Shown: positions 30,477 to 39,273 of the stretch, one piece after another | Numbering within the stretch: the first letter of the stretch is position 1 | Layout of the letters: each line of letters begins with the position of its first letter | NCBI GenBank assembly: GCA_903906315.1 | Contig: CAIVJW010000031.1 | Span: 1 to 57,597 of the forward strand | Direction: 5' to 3' | DNA from: an uncultured delta proteobacterium | Lineage (GTDB): Bacteria; Myxococcota_A; Polyangia; Polyangiales; Polyangiaceae | DNA: 57,597 bases | The notes under the pieces: generated by a model | Database searches by the model: none | What the model was told of the DNA's origin: nothing | Seen by the model: only the letters and a program-made list of their open reading frames with translations | Translations under genes and position numbers: made by a program

Positions 30477-32405
30477 ATGAACGTGGTCATCGACGGGAGA
30501 CGTGTGTCCCTGCGCGCCGAGGATGCGCTCGGCGACGGCGGCGAGGCGACCGTGACGCGGGTCGGGGACCTCGCGGTGAAGATCTATCACCGGCCTACGC
30601 AGGCGCGCGCCGCGAAGCTCGAGGCGTTGATCGCGGTCGCGTCGTCGCTGCCCGATCGCGTGATCGCGCCGACCCAGCTCGTGCGCGACGCGCGCGGTCG
30701 CGCCGTCATCGGCTTCGGAATGCGCGCGCTCGGGGCGGGCCACACCGAGATCGCGTCGCTCTCGCGGCGGGCGTTCCGGGCGTCGAGCGGCCTCGGCGCG
30801 GCCGCCGTCGCGCGGATGTTCCTCGGCGCGCACGCGACGCTCGCCGCGATCCACGGGTCGGGGCTCGTCGTCGGCGACCTCAACGACCTGAACGAGACGT
30901 TCGCCGCCGGGCCGCGTGGCGATCACGTCGTCGACTGGATCGACGTCGACTCGTTCCAGCTGCCCGGTCACCCGTGCGAGGTCGCGACCGAGGCGTTCCT
31001 CGATCCGGCGCTCTACGGGCCGGATCTCGCGGCGCCCGTGGCGACCGCGGGCGGTGTGGCGCGCGTGTTCCGGCCGGCCAGCGACTGGTACGCGTTCGCG
31101 GTCCTCCTGTTCCGATCGCTGACGCTCGTACACCCGTTCGGTGGCGTCGACCCGGCCCTCCCGACGCTGCCGCGCCGCGCGGCGGCCCGCCGGACGGTGC
31201 TCTCGCCCGGCGTCGCGTATCCGTCGAAGGTCGGCTACGCGCTCGAGGTCCTCTCCGACGACCTGACGGCCTCGCTCCGGCGCGTCCTCGAGGGCGACGA
31301 TCGCGCACCGTTCCCCGCCGCTGCGCTGGGCGAATACGCCGCGTCGCTGGTGGTGTGCGGCGCGTGCGGATCGGACCGCCCCTCGTCGCGCCGGCGCTGT
31401 CCGTCCTGCGCGGCGCGCGCTCCGGCCGCGGTCGTCTCGTCGACCTCGGGCTGCGCGGTCGACGACCTCCTCGAGGCGCGCGGCCCGGTCCTCGCGGTCG
31501 CCTGGTCGGGGGGGTGGCTGCGCGCCGTCGCGATCGAGGCGGGGCGCGCGACGCTGTGCTCGCGACGCGGGCGCGACCTCGTGCGCACCGACCTCGGCTC
31601 GGTGGACGCGGCGGCGCGCGTGGAGCTCGGCGGTGCGGTCGTGGTCGTCGCGCGCGGCGGCGACCCCGCGCGTCTCGCGGTGCACCCGCTCGACGGCGGC
31701 GCCGCGCGCGCCGCGATCGGCACCACGACCGAGCGCTTCGCGGGAGGGGAGGCGGCCTTCGCGGCCGGATCCCGCGGGATCGTGCGCCTCGCGCGCGGCG
31801 TCGCGATGGTCGGCGAGGTCTACGGGGACGCGCTGGGCGAGCGCCCGCTCTTCGAGGTGATGCGCGGGCAGACGACGATCTTCGCGGCCACAGATCCCGG
31901 CCGGGCCGAGATCGTGATCGCCTCGCTGCGGAGCTTCGGCGAGCGCCGCTACGCCCTCGCGAACGGCCCCCGGCGCGCGGATCTCGCCGCTGCGGCGCTC
32001 GATCCGGGCGAAGCGATCGTCGAGGAGGGCGCCGCGTTCTCCGACTCGATCGCGGCGCTCCTGCGCCACACGCGCAAGGACGGCGTCGACCGCGTGCGCG
32101 TCGACCTCGCCGGGCATGACGGGCGCGTGCTCGGCTCGATGGCGCGGTCGGCGGCCGACCGCCACGCGGGGACGGCCGTCCGCGGGGGGCTGCTGGTGGG
32201 CGGGAGCCTGCTGTTCTCGACCGACCGCGGCGTCGCGCGCGAGCGCTTCGCGTCCGACGTCGCCGGCGCCCCGCTGGCGCTCCTCGAGGACCGCCTGTTT
32301 TGCGCGACCGAGCCGTGGACCGCGAGGGACGCCCGGCTCGCCCGCTTCGAGGACGGCCTCGTCGTCGCGCATGGCGCGACGGTGCGACGGCTGCGGCTCA
32401 CGTGA
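30477..32405 (+). CDS. Atypical protein kinase with zinc ribbon and C-terminal repeats (YegI-like)
   Basis: 642 residues. The kinase-like domain (1-285) has a loose glycine loop GDGGEAT, Lys35 in AVKIYH, a catalytic loop VVGDLNDLN (Asp134, Asn139) in place of HRDxKxxN, and IDVDSF (Asp156/158) in place of DFG, as in YegI-type kinases. A zinc ribbon follows (Cys294, 297, 308, 311). The C-terminal 320 residues are beta-rich and probably a propeller, with repeated short strands such as LAVAWSGGWLRAVAIEAG. No membrane helix. GGAGGAC at 30464-30470 is the ribosome site. It sits between the PP2C and nicotinamidase-like genes. Confidence 0.8.
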   Translation: MNVVIDGRRVSLRAEDALGDGGEATVTRVGDLAVKIYHRPTQARAAKLEALIAVASSLPDRVIAPTQLVRDARGRAVIGFGMRALGAGHTEIASLSRRAFRASSGLGAAAVARMFLGAHATLAAIHGSGLVVGDLNDLNETFAAGPRGDHVVDWIDVDSFQLPGHPCEVATEAFLDPALYGPDLAAPVATAGGVARVFRPASDWYAFAVLLFRSLTLVHPFGGVDPALPTLPRRAAARRTVLSPGVAYPSKVGYALEVLSDDLTASLRRVLEGDDRAPFPAAALGEYAASLVVCGACGSDRPSSRRRCPSCAARAPAAVVSSTSGCAVDDLLEARGPVLAVAWSGGWLRAVAIEAGRATLCSRRGRDLVRTDLGSVDAAARVELGGAVVVVARGGDPARLAVHPLDGGAARAAIGTTTERFAGGEAAFAAGSRGIVRLARGVAMVGEVYGDALGERPLFEVMRGQTTIFAATDPGRAEIVIASLRSFGERRYALANGPRRADLAAAALDPGEAIVEEGAAFSDSIAALLRHTRKDGVDRVRVDLAGHDGRVLGSMARSAADRHAGTAVRGGLLVGGSLLFSTDRGVARERFASDVAGAPLALLEDRLFCATEPWTARDARLARFEDGLVVAHGATVRRLRLT

Positions 32406-32484
32406 CGACGACGACGGCGGCGGGCACGGGGCCCGCGCGACCGGGACCGAGGACGAGCGGGGCATCGCCCGCGAAGGAGGCACC

Positions 32485-33411
32485 ATGAAGACCAGCGTTC
32501 CGAGCTTCTACGAACCGCGCCGCGTGGGCACGCTCTACAAGCCCGACCTCGACCGCGTGTCGAGCGAGGCCGAGGCGACGGGCCTGACGTCCGCCGCCCA
32601 CGACACCTCGCCGTACGCGCTCCTGCTCGTCGACTTCCAGATCGACTTCTGCCATGCGGACGGCGCGCTCAGCGTGCCCGGCGCGCAGGCCGATCTGCGG
32701 CGCACGATCGAGTTCCTCTACACCAACGCCGGCCGCATCAAGACCGTCGTCGCGAGCCTCGACTCGCACCTCGCGTTCCAGATCTTCTACCCGACGTGGT
32801 GGGCCGACGACCGAGGCAACCACCCGGCGCCGCACACCGTGATCGACTCCGCGTCGATCAAGCGCGGCAAGTTCCGGCCGCTCCGCGAGGCCGCATGGTC
32901 GCTCGCCTACGTCGCCGAGCTCGAGGAGCGCGCGAAGAAGGCGCTCTACCTCTGGCCGTTCCACACGATGATCGGCGCCGTCGGTCAGGCGCTCGATCCG
33001 GCCCTGTTCGAGGCCATCCACTTTCACGCGGTCGCGCGCCGGTCGCAGCCGATCTTCCTGCAAAAAGGGATGATCCCGGCCACCGAGCACTACTCGCCCT
33101 TCGAGCCCGAGGTGAAGGTGCCCTCGCACCCGCACGGGTCGCTGAACACGACGATGCTGCGCCTGCTCGAGACGCACGAGCGCATCTACGTGGCGGGCGA
33201 GGCCAAGAGTCACTGCGTGCTCGAGGCGTGCTCGTCGATGGTCCGCCACTTCGCCGCGCGGCCCGAGATCATCGAGCGAATCCACTTCCTCGGCGACTGC
33301 ACGAGCAGCGTCGTCGTGCCCGGGGTCGACTTCGACGCGATGGCCGACCGCGAGCTCGGCGGCTTCCGCGCCAAGGGCATGCGCTTCGTGTCCGCCGCGG
33401 ATCCGGTGTGA
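32485..33411 (+). CDS. Nicotinamidase/isochorismatase-like cysteine hydrolase
   Basis: 308 residues, long for the family (about 180-230). The triad is visible: Asp50 in LLVDFQIDF, Lys194 in FLQKGM and Cys244 in AKSHCVLEA. The usual metal motif D-x-H-x3-H is only partly kept (Asp93, His95, then no second His). Extra sequence between about 100 and 190 (GNHPAPHTVI, YLWPFHTMIG) recalls larger nicotinamidases. Nicotinamide deamidation in NAD salvage is the likely reaction given the NrtR-like regulator upstream, but another amide substrate is possible. GAAGGAGG at 32473-32480 is a strong ribosome site. Confidence 0.8.
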   Translation: MKTSVPSFYEPRRVGTLYKPDLDRVSSEAEATGLTSAAHDTSPYALLLVDFQIDFCHADGALSVPGAQADLRRTIEFLYTNAGRIKTVVASLDSHLAFQIFYPTWWADDRGNHPAPHTVIDSASIKRGKFRPLREAAWSLAYVAELEERAKKALYLWPFHTMIGAVGQALDPALFEAIHFHAVARRSQPIFLQKGMIPATEHYSPFEPEVKVPSHPHGSLNTTMLRLLETHERIYVAGEAKSHCVLEACSSMVRHFAARPEIIERIHFLGDCTSSVVVPGVDFDAMADRELGGFRAKGMRFVSAADPV

Positions 33412-33463
33412 TCGTGCCAGTCGATCGAGTTCTTCGGAGAGTGTCAGTCACCAGGAGGTCAGT

Positions 33464-34270
33464 ATGAGCCAATCGAATCGCACGATCCCCCCGGGCGCCT
33501 CCAGCGCCCTCGTCCCGACCTCGCGCGCGCAGGCGTCGGCGCTGCTCCGCGGCGCGGTCGCTGCGGGCCTCGCTCCCGGCGCGGCCGACCTGATGGTCGC
33601 CAACCTCGACGAGACCGTGCTGCTCGGCTGCGTCGGGACCGCCGTCGAGGACCTCGACGCCTCGGACGCGACCCTCGTCAGCGTCGTGCTCGACATGTCG
33701 GGCTCGATGTCGTCGCACCAGAAGGCCGTGATCGAGGCCTACAACGCGATGCTCACGGCGCTGTCGGGCTCGAAGGCCGCGGCGTCCATCCTGGTGTCGA
33801 CGTGGGCCTTCTCCGACACGCCGACGCTTCTTCGCGGCTGGCAGCCCGTCGGCTGGCACCAGCCGCTCGGGCGCGGCGAATACGCGCCCGACGGCTGCAC
33901 GGCCCTCTACGACGCGCTCCTCGGGTGCATGACCGGCCTCGTCGCGTACGGCCAGGAGCTCTACGACAACGGGGTCCCCAGCCGGCGCATCGTGTTCGTG
34001 CTGTCCGACGGCGGCGACAACCGCTCGCGATCCCGGGCGCTCGACGTGAAGACCGCCTCGCGCGCGCTGCTCGCGCAGGAGGCCTACACCCTGGCCTACG
34101 CGGGCTTCGGGTCGAGCGATCTCTCCGCGCTCGCCGCCGACGTCGGCTTTCCCTCGGTCGTGACGACCGGGGCGTCCGAGTCCGAGCTGCGGCGCATCTT
34201 CCGGCAGGTGAGCGCGAGCGTGGTTCGCGTGAGCCAGGGGACGGCCGCTGGCGCGTCGAGCTTCTTCTAG
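33464..34270 (+). CDS. VWA domain protein with intact MIDAS (YegL-like)
   Basis: 268 residues. The VWA domain (about 70-235) has the metal-ion motif DMSGS (Asp77, Ser79, Ser81), a Thr in PDGCTALYD and LSDGGDN, so divalent-metal-dependent protein binding is expected. No signal or membrane helix. AGGAGG at 33453-33458 is a perfect ribosome site, 52 bases after the previous stop. In the YegIKL-like triads this VWA protein is thought to act as scaffold or target of the kinase/phosphatase pair. The C-terminal 40 residues are Ser/Ala-rich. Confidence 0.85.
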   Translation: MSQSNRTIPPGASSALVPTSRAQASALLRGAVAAGLAPGAADLMVANLDETVLLGCVGTAVEDLDASDATLVSVVLDMSGSMSSHQKAVIEAYNAMLTALSGSKAAASILVSTWAFSDTPTLLRGWQPVGWHQPLGRGEYAPDGCTALYDALLGCMTGLVAYGQELYDNGVPSRRIVFVLSDGGDNRSRSRALDVKTASRALLAQEAYTLAYAGFGSSDLSALAADVGFPSVVTTGASESELRRIFRQVSASVVRVSQGTAAGASSFF

Positions 34271-34276
34271 GTTGCG

Positions 34277-34291
34277 TACACTGCGGGCGTG
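34277..34291 (+). promoter_or_regulatory. -10 box and leaderless GTG start
   Basis: TACACT (34277-34282) ends six bases before GTG 34289. No Shine-Dalgarno sequence is present. This suggests a separate promoter for the propeller gene, so the preceding operon probably ends with the VWA gene. Confidence 0.4.
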
Positions 34292-35359
34292 ACCGACCCG
34301 TACGAGCCGCTGCCGACCTCGCCGCCGGACCCGAACGCGCGCAAGAAGCTCGGCGCGCTCGTCGGGCTCGTCCTCGCGATCATCGTGGTCGGTCGCAACC
34401 TCGTCGACGAGGACGCGCCGCGCTCGCCGACCCTCGAGGCGCTCCTCCCGCGCCGAGGCCTTTCGCTCGACCTCGCCATGCTGACGCTGCTCGCGGACCT
34501 CGACGAGAGCGGCGCCGGCCGCGTCCCGGCCCTCGAGCTCGCGGCGGGCCGGGGCGACGACACGTCCTCGCTGGTCGCGTTCCGAGGAGACCTCTACTGG
34601 ACGGCGGCGCGGCGGCGCGTCGTCTCGCGCACGCCGGCCGCGGGAGGGGCGACGGTCGAGCTGACCCACACCTCGGCCGACCCGTACAGTCTGGCCGTCG
34701 ACGCGGCGGGCGTGCACGGGCTCACCGCGAGCGGCGAGCTCTTGCGCGTCGGCCTCGACGGCGGTGCGGCGACGACGCTGGGCACCGGCTTCCGTGGCGC
34801 GCACGGCATCGCCGTCGACGAGGACGGGCTCTACGTCACCGACGAGGCCGGCGGGCGCGTGCTGCGCATCGCGAAGGAGGGCGGCCCCGCGCTGCTCGTT
34901 GCCGTCGGGCAGTCCCGACCGCTCGACGTCGTCACCGACGGCGAGAACGTCTACTGGACGAACACCTTCGACGGCGCGGTGATGAGCGCGCCGCGGTGGG
35001 GCGGGCCGCCCACACGGGTGGCCGAGGGGCAGAAGCGCGCGCACGGGATCGCGGTCGACGCGACCCACGTCTACTGGGTGACGCCGCGTGCGGTGCGTCG
35101 CGCGCCCATCCTCGGCGGGCCCGTGGAACCGCTCTTCGACGGGCTGCGCTTCGGCTGGGCGATCCAGGTCTCCGCGGGCCACGCGATCGTGGCCGTGCCC
35201 GATTCGGGCGCGGTGATCGCGGTGCCGATCGCCGGCGGCCCGCCACGCCTCGTCGCGGCCCGGCGCGGCAAACCCGAGGCCCTCGCGGCCGACGGCGAGC
35301 ACGTCTACTGGATCGACGAGAGCGGCGGCGCGCTCTACCGCGCGCCGATCCCGCGGTGA
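34289..35359 (+). CDS. Membrane-anchored beta-propeller protein
   Basis: 356 residues from GTG 34289. One hydrophobic helix at about 20-36 (LGALVGLVLAIIVVG) is an anchor with the bulk outside. The main part has repeated blades with the pattern D-G/E-x-V/L-Y-W/V-T, for example GENVYWTNTFDGAV, ATHVYWVTPRAV and GEHVYWIDESGG, as in NHL/six-bladed propellers. No enzyme motif recognised. The stop codon is directly adjacent to the convergent M16 peptidase stop, with no base between. Confidence 0.75.
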   Translation: MTDPYEPLPTSPPDPNARKKLGALVGLVLAIIVVGRNLVDEDAPRSPTLEALLPRRGLSLDLAMLTLLADLDESGAGRVPALELAAGRGDDTSSLVAFRGDLYWTAARRRVVSRTPAAGGATVELTHTSADPYSLAVDAAGVHGLTASGELLRVGLDGGAATTLGTGFRGAHGIAVDEDGLYVTDEAGGRVLRIAKEGGPALLVAVGQSRPLDVVTDGENVYWTNTFDGAVMSAPRWGGPPTRVAEGQKRAHGIAVDATHVYWVTPRAVRRAPILGGPVEPLFDGLRFGWAIQVSAGHAIVAVPDSGAVIAVPIAGGPPRLVAARRGKPEALAADGEHVYWIDESGGALYRAPIPR

Positions 35360-36640
35360 CTAGAAGCCCCGGATCGCGCGCTCGATCGTGGTCTCTTCGG
35401 CGGGCTCGAGCAGGCCGACCGCCACGGCGGCGAGCCCTTCCTTGCGGAAGATCTGCTCGGCCGCTTCGCGGACGTCCCGAGCCGTCACCGAGGCGAGCTC
35501 GGCGTGGCGTGCGGCGGGCGTGCGCGCGAGGTCCGCGAGCGCGGCGAGCCCGTAGAAGCCCGCGAGCGCGTCGGCGTCGTCGAGCATCGCCTCGGTGGAC
35601 CAGAGGTGCCGGTCGCGGGCCTTCTCGATCTCGTCCTCGTTCGGGCCGTGATCGGCGAGATCGCGGCAGAGGTCGAGGATCTCGCGCACGACGAGGGCCG
35701 CGCGCTCGTGCTGCGCCTCGGCGGCGAAGTCGAAGACGCCGTCGTCCTCGTAGCACTCGTACATGCCCGAGACGTCGTAGCAGAGCCCCTTGCGGTCGCA
35801 GACCCGCTCGTAGAGGCGCGTCGACATGCCGTCGTCGAGCACGCGCAGCAGCATCTCCATCGCGGGCTCGCGGCGGTCGCGCTCGCCGACCGCGCGGAAG
35901 GCGATGCGGAGGTCCGTCTGGCTGGAGGTGTTGTCGACGTAGCGGAACCGGGCGCGCTTCTGGAGGCCGGGCGCGGGCTCGATCGGGACGCGCTCGCCGT
36001 TCGGCATGGCGCCGAAGGCGCGCTCCGCGACCCGCACGCACGCGTCGACGTCGCCCAGGTTGCCTGCGACGCAGAGGACCGCGTTTGCCGTCGTGTAATG
36101 CCGCGCGTGGTGCTTGCGCAGCATCGGCTCGTCGAACCGGTCGAGCGCCTCGACGCCGCCGGTGATCGTGAAGCCGAGCGGGTGCTTGCCGTAGAGGAGC
36201 GCGCGCGACAGGTTGTCGCCGTCGATCTCGCGGCCGTCGTCGTCCTTGTCCTCGAGGATCTCCTCGCGCACGATCCCGCGCTCGATCTCGAGCTCGCCGA
36301 ACCTCGGCTCGAGCGTGACCTCGCCGAGGAGCTCGATCACCCGAGCGAGGTTCGACGGCGGCACCGACACCGTCATCACGCCGTGATCCACGTGCGTGGC
36401 CGCGTACAGCGTGCCGCCGATGCGCTCGAAGGCGAGCGCCTGGGCGTGGGCCGAGTCGTGCGTCGTCGTGCCCCGGAACACCATGTGCTCGAGGAAGTGC
36501 GACAGGCCGTTTTGCTCGGCCGATTCGAAGCGCGACCCCACCCGCAGGTAGAGCGACGCGACGGCGCGGTGCACCGTGGGCTGGGGGACCAGCACCACGG
36601 GCAGCCCGTTGGAGAGGACGACGTCGCGGTGGACGATCAT
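35360..36640 (-). CDS. M16 family zinc metallopeptidase
   Basis: 426 residues, the size of processing-peptidase-like (PqqL/YmxG) members. The inverted zinc motif HFLEH (residues 48-52) is intact and a second zinc ligand Glu lies in GIVREEI (about 126-127). Two homologous halves are expected. No signal peptide, so it may be cytoplasmic. It follows the PpiC-type gene on the same strand by 46 bases, which suggests an operon for protein folding and turnover. Confidence 0.9.
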   Translation of the reverse strand: MIVHRDVVLSNGLPVVLVPQPTVHRAVASLYLRVGSRFESAEQNGLSHFLEHMVFRGTTTHDSAHAQALAFERIGGTLYAATHVDHGVMTVSVPPSNLARVIELLGEVTLEPRFGELEIERGIVREEILEDKDDDGREIDGDNLSRALLYGKHPLGFTITGGVEALDRFDEPMLRKHHARHYTTANAVLCVAGNLGDVDACVRVAERAFGAMPNGERVPIEPAPGLQKRARFRYVDNTSSQTDLRIAFRAVGERDRREPAMEMLLRVLDDGMSTRLYERVCDRKGLCYDVSGMYECYEDDGVFDFAAEAQHERAALVVREILDLCRDLADHGPNEDEIEKARDRHLWSTEAMLDDADALAGFYGLAALADLARTPAARHAELASVTARDVREAAEQIFRKEGLAAVAVGLLEPAEETTIERAIRGF

Positions 36641-36686
36641 GAAGATCTGCGGGGCGGCGGGGCGGCTCTGCGAGCCGGCCTCGCTG

Positions 36687-38495
36687 CTAGTCCCCGAGGT
36701 CCTCGATCGGCGGGGCCTCGTCGCCGCCGCCCTTCGACTTGTCTTCCTTTGGCTCGTTCACGACGGCCGGGTTCTGCTTGATCTCGGTGGCGAGCTTGCT
36801 GCGGAGCTGCCGGAGGTAGCCCGAGAGGGCCTCGCTCTGCTTGGTGTTGCGGAGGCTCGAGACGTAGCGCTCGCGCTCCTTGTCCCAGGCCTCCTTGGAG
36901 GCGGCGGCCTTCTCCTTGAGCTGCATGACCGCGTAGCCCGCCTCGAGCGGCAGCACGTCGCTCGGCGCGTCGCCCGGCTTGGCGAGCTCGAAGGCGATCC
37001 GCGCGGCGTCGGTGCCCGCCTTGATGTCCTGGATCGGCGTGCCGGTCAGGTTGAAGGGGAGGGTGGTCGAGATCGAGGGGCGCTTCGGGTGGTTGTCGAC
37101 CGTGACCGCCTCGCGGGCGGCAGGCGCATCCTTCTTCTTCTTCGCGTCCTTCTTCTCGGCGGCCTTCTCCTCGATCTTGGCTTTCGGCAGCCCCGCGAGG
37201 TGCGCATTGAGCGCGTCCTCCAGGCCCTTGCCGCCCTTCACGGCGGCGAGGATCTGCTTCGACCCCTCGGCGGCCAGGCGCTCGGACTCCTGCGCGACGT
37301 ACAGGTCGCGCGCGACCTCGCGGCGACCCACCTTCTCGGCGTCGGCGCCCCGGGCGATCGCGTCGACCTTGAGGAGCACGACGCCCTGGTCGGTCTCGAT
37401 CGGCTCGGAGACCTTGCCGGCGGCGAGGCCGACCGCGATGTCCTCGATGGGCTTGGGCAGCTTGCCCTTGGGCATGCAGCCGAGCTCGCCGCCGCGAAGC
37501 GCCGCGCCGTCCTCGCTCACGTCGCGCGCGACGTCGCCGAAGTCCTCGCCCTTCTTGATGCGCTCGGCGGCGGCGGCGATGGTCGCCTTGGCCTTCGCCT
37601 TCGCGGCGTCGGGCTCGGAGGCCTCGGCGTCGACGCGCGCGGTGATCGATCGAAGCTGGCGGCACTCGTCGCCGATCTGCGATTTGCGCGCGTCCCAGAC
37701 CTTGTCGATCTCTTCCTTGTGCTTCTCGGCCCAGGCGTCGATGGACTTGTCCGAGCGGTCGAGGACGACGTCGGCGTAGAAGCCGCGCTCGAGCTTGACG
37801 TAGTCGACCGTGGCCGTGGAGCGCTCGTAGGCGAACTGGTCGAAGGCCTCGCTCTCGCTCACCCGCACGCGGGACTTCACGAGGTCGCGCATGCGCGACG
37901 CGACGAGCTCCTTGCGCTGGAACTCGCGGAAGTCGGTCGGGCTCATCTGGCTGACCGTGCGCGTCTCCTTCTCGTACTGCTTCAGATCGAACTTCTTCGT
38001 CTGGCGGTTCTTGACGTAGACGAGCCGGACGCCCTGCGCGAGCAGCTGCCGCCCGAGGCCCTCGCCGCCGAGGTAGTACGCGAGCTCTTCGGCCTTGTCG
38101 GCGGGGAGCGAGACGTGGACGCGGCCGGATCGCAGCTCCGCGTTCAGGTCCTCGTCCGACACCGTGAGGCCGAGCCGCTTCGCGTCCTGCACCAGCAGCC
38201 AGCGCTCGATGAGGCCGTCGGCCGTGCGCTCGCGGAGGCGGAACGGCTTGAGGCGCGCGGCGTCGGTGTTGCGCGGCGCCACGAAGCGGTACGTCGCCCA
38301 GAAATCCTGCGACGAGATGCAGCTCCCGTTGATCTCGAGGGCGCAGGTGGGTCCGGAGGCGGTCTGCGCGCCGGTGGCGGGACGGAACTGCACGATGAAG
38401 ACGATGGCGATCGCGATGACCGCCGCGGCGCCTAGGACTGAGCTTACCTTGTTCACGAACGTGGCTCCGGGGCCCGGCTCGGGCTGACGCGGCAT
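36687..38495 (-). CDS. Membrane-anchored SurA/PpiD-type peptidyl-prolyl isomerase
   Basis: 602 residues from ATG 38495; the frame extends twelve codons upstream to 38531 but that start lacks support. One membrane helix at about 19-38 anchors it in the inner membrane facing the periplasm. A SurA-like N-domain (about 50-240) is followed by a parvulin PPIC domain (about 270-385, with FGDVARDVSEDGAALRGGEL and LPKPIEDIAVGL). A Lys-rich linker and a second, poorer parvulin-like region (about 430-560) follow. Expected role: chaperoning outer-membrane or secreted proteins. It leads the operon with the M16 peptidase. Confidence 0.85.
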   Translation of the reverse strand: MPRQPEPGPGATFVNKVSSVLGAAAVIAIAIVFIVQFRPATGAQTASGPTCALEINGSCISSQDFWATYRFVAPRNTDAARLKPFRLRERTADGLIERWLLVQDAKRLGLTVSDEDLNAELRSGRVHVSLPADKAEELAYYLGGEGLGRQLLAQGVRLVYVKNRQTKKFDLKQYEKETRTVSQMSPTDFREFQRKELVASRMRDLVKSRVRVSESEAFDQFAYERSTATVDYVKLERGFYADVVLDRSDKSIDAWAEKHKEEIDKVWDARKSQIGDECRQLRSITARVDAEASEPDAAKAKAKATIAAAAERIKKGEDFGDVARDVSEDGAALRGGELGCMPKGKLPKPIEDIAVGLAAGKVSEPIETDQGVVLLKVDAIARGADAEKVGRREVARDLYVAQESERLAAEGSKQILAAVKGGKGLEDALNAHLAGLPKAKIEEKAAEKKDAKKKKDAPAAREAVTVDNHPKRPSISTTLPFNLTGTPIQDIKAGTDAARIAFELAKPGDAPSDVLPLEAGYAVMQLKEKAAASKEAWDKERERYVSSLRNTKQSEALSGYLRQLRSKLATEIKQNPAVVNEPKEDKSKGGGDEAPPIEDLGD

Positions 38496-38634
38496 AGCAC
38501 GATCGGGGCCGGCGTCACACGACCCGAGCACGTGCCCTCGACGACGGCCGGTCGGCGTCCGGGTGGCGCGGGCCGGCCGGGGTGGGGACGGCCGACTTGC
38601 AGGCGGCCGCGAGCGTGATTACCTCACGGCCCCG

Positions 38635-39141
38635 ATGGCCACCCCGAAAAACCTCCTGCCCGACTGCGGGCTGTACCTGACGACCAAGCCCCTCCCCGGA
38701 CACGAGGACCGCGTCCCGGCGGGCTCCATCGTCTATTTCCACAACCACTCCGACAGCGGGCTGCCGAGCGTGCTCGCGCCGGATCACAACATCCACAACC
38801 GCTGGCACTTCCACGGTCCGTCGATCGAGTTCCGCGGGCTTTCGTGGGCCGACACGCTGAAGAAGCTGGCGGCCGAGGGCTTCTACACGCTCAAGCGCGA
38901 GCTGACCTTCGACGGCGGCTCGTACCCGAAGGGCGCCATCGTGCAGCTGGGCTACACCCAGGCGGCCGACCCTATCCTCTTCATCGCGCGCGTCCGCGCC
39001 GGGATGCAGGAAAACGACCTCTTCTTCTCCGACAAGGGCGTGAAGGTCACGCGCGAGCAGCTTTCCCTGCTCGAGGCCGCCCCCGTCTACGAGGAGCCCG
39101 AGGCCGGCGCCGAAGGGCACGCCGCGTCCGACACGCACTGA
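38635..39141 (+). CDS. Conserved hypothetical protein
   Basis: 168 residues from ATG 38635. It has no signal or membrane segment and a fairly hydrophilic composition. Notable features are a His/Asn-rich stretch (SIVYFHNHSDSG and NIHNRWHFHG, about 31-60) that could bind a metal, and a charged C-terminal tail ending SDTH. A GATTAC box lies about 14 bases upstream. It faces divergently from the PpiC gene with 139 bases between. I do not recognise the family. Confidence 0.65.
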   Translation: MATPKNLLPDCGLYLTTKPLPGHEDRVPAGSIVYFHNHSDSGLPSVLAPDHNIHNRWHFHGPSIEFRGLSWADTLKKLAAEGFYTLKRELTFDGGSYPKGAIVQLGYTQAADPILFIARVRAGMQENDLFFSDKGVKVTREQLSLLEAAPVYEEPEAGAEGHAASDTH

Positions 39142-39273
39142 AGCTGCGCAGCGGGGAGCTCCGGGCGCGTCGGCGCCTCACCCCCGCTCATTCACCTCCT
39201 GCGCGTGAGCGGGAGCACCGTCGCGTCGTTGCGGGCCGCGTGGCCCGTACGGCGCGTGCTAGGTTGCTCGCCG

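Noticed and set aside
28865-34270. Interpretation as an antiphage defence island
   Set aside because: No nuclease, TIR/SIR2, reverse transcriptase, toxin or other effector gene is present. Regulation of NAD-linked phosphorylation is the simpler reading.
35357-35362. Stop codons of convergent genes touching back to back
   Set aside because: Curious, but compact convergent ends are expected in dense genomes and no function is implied.
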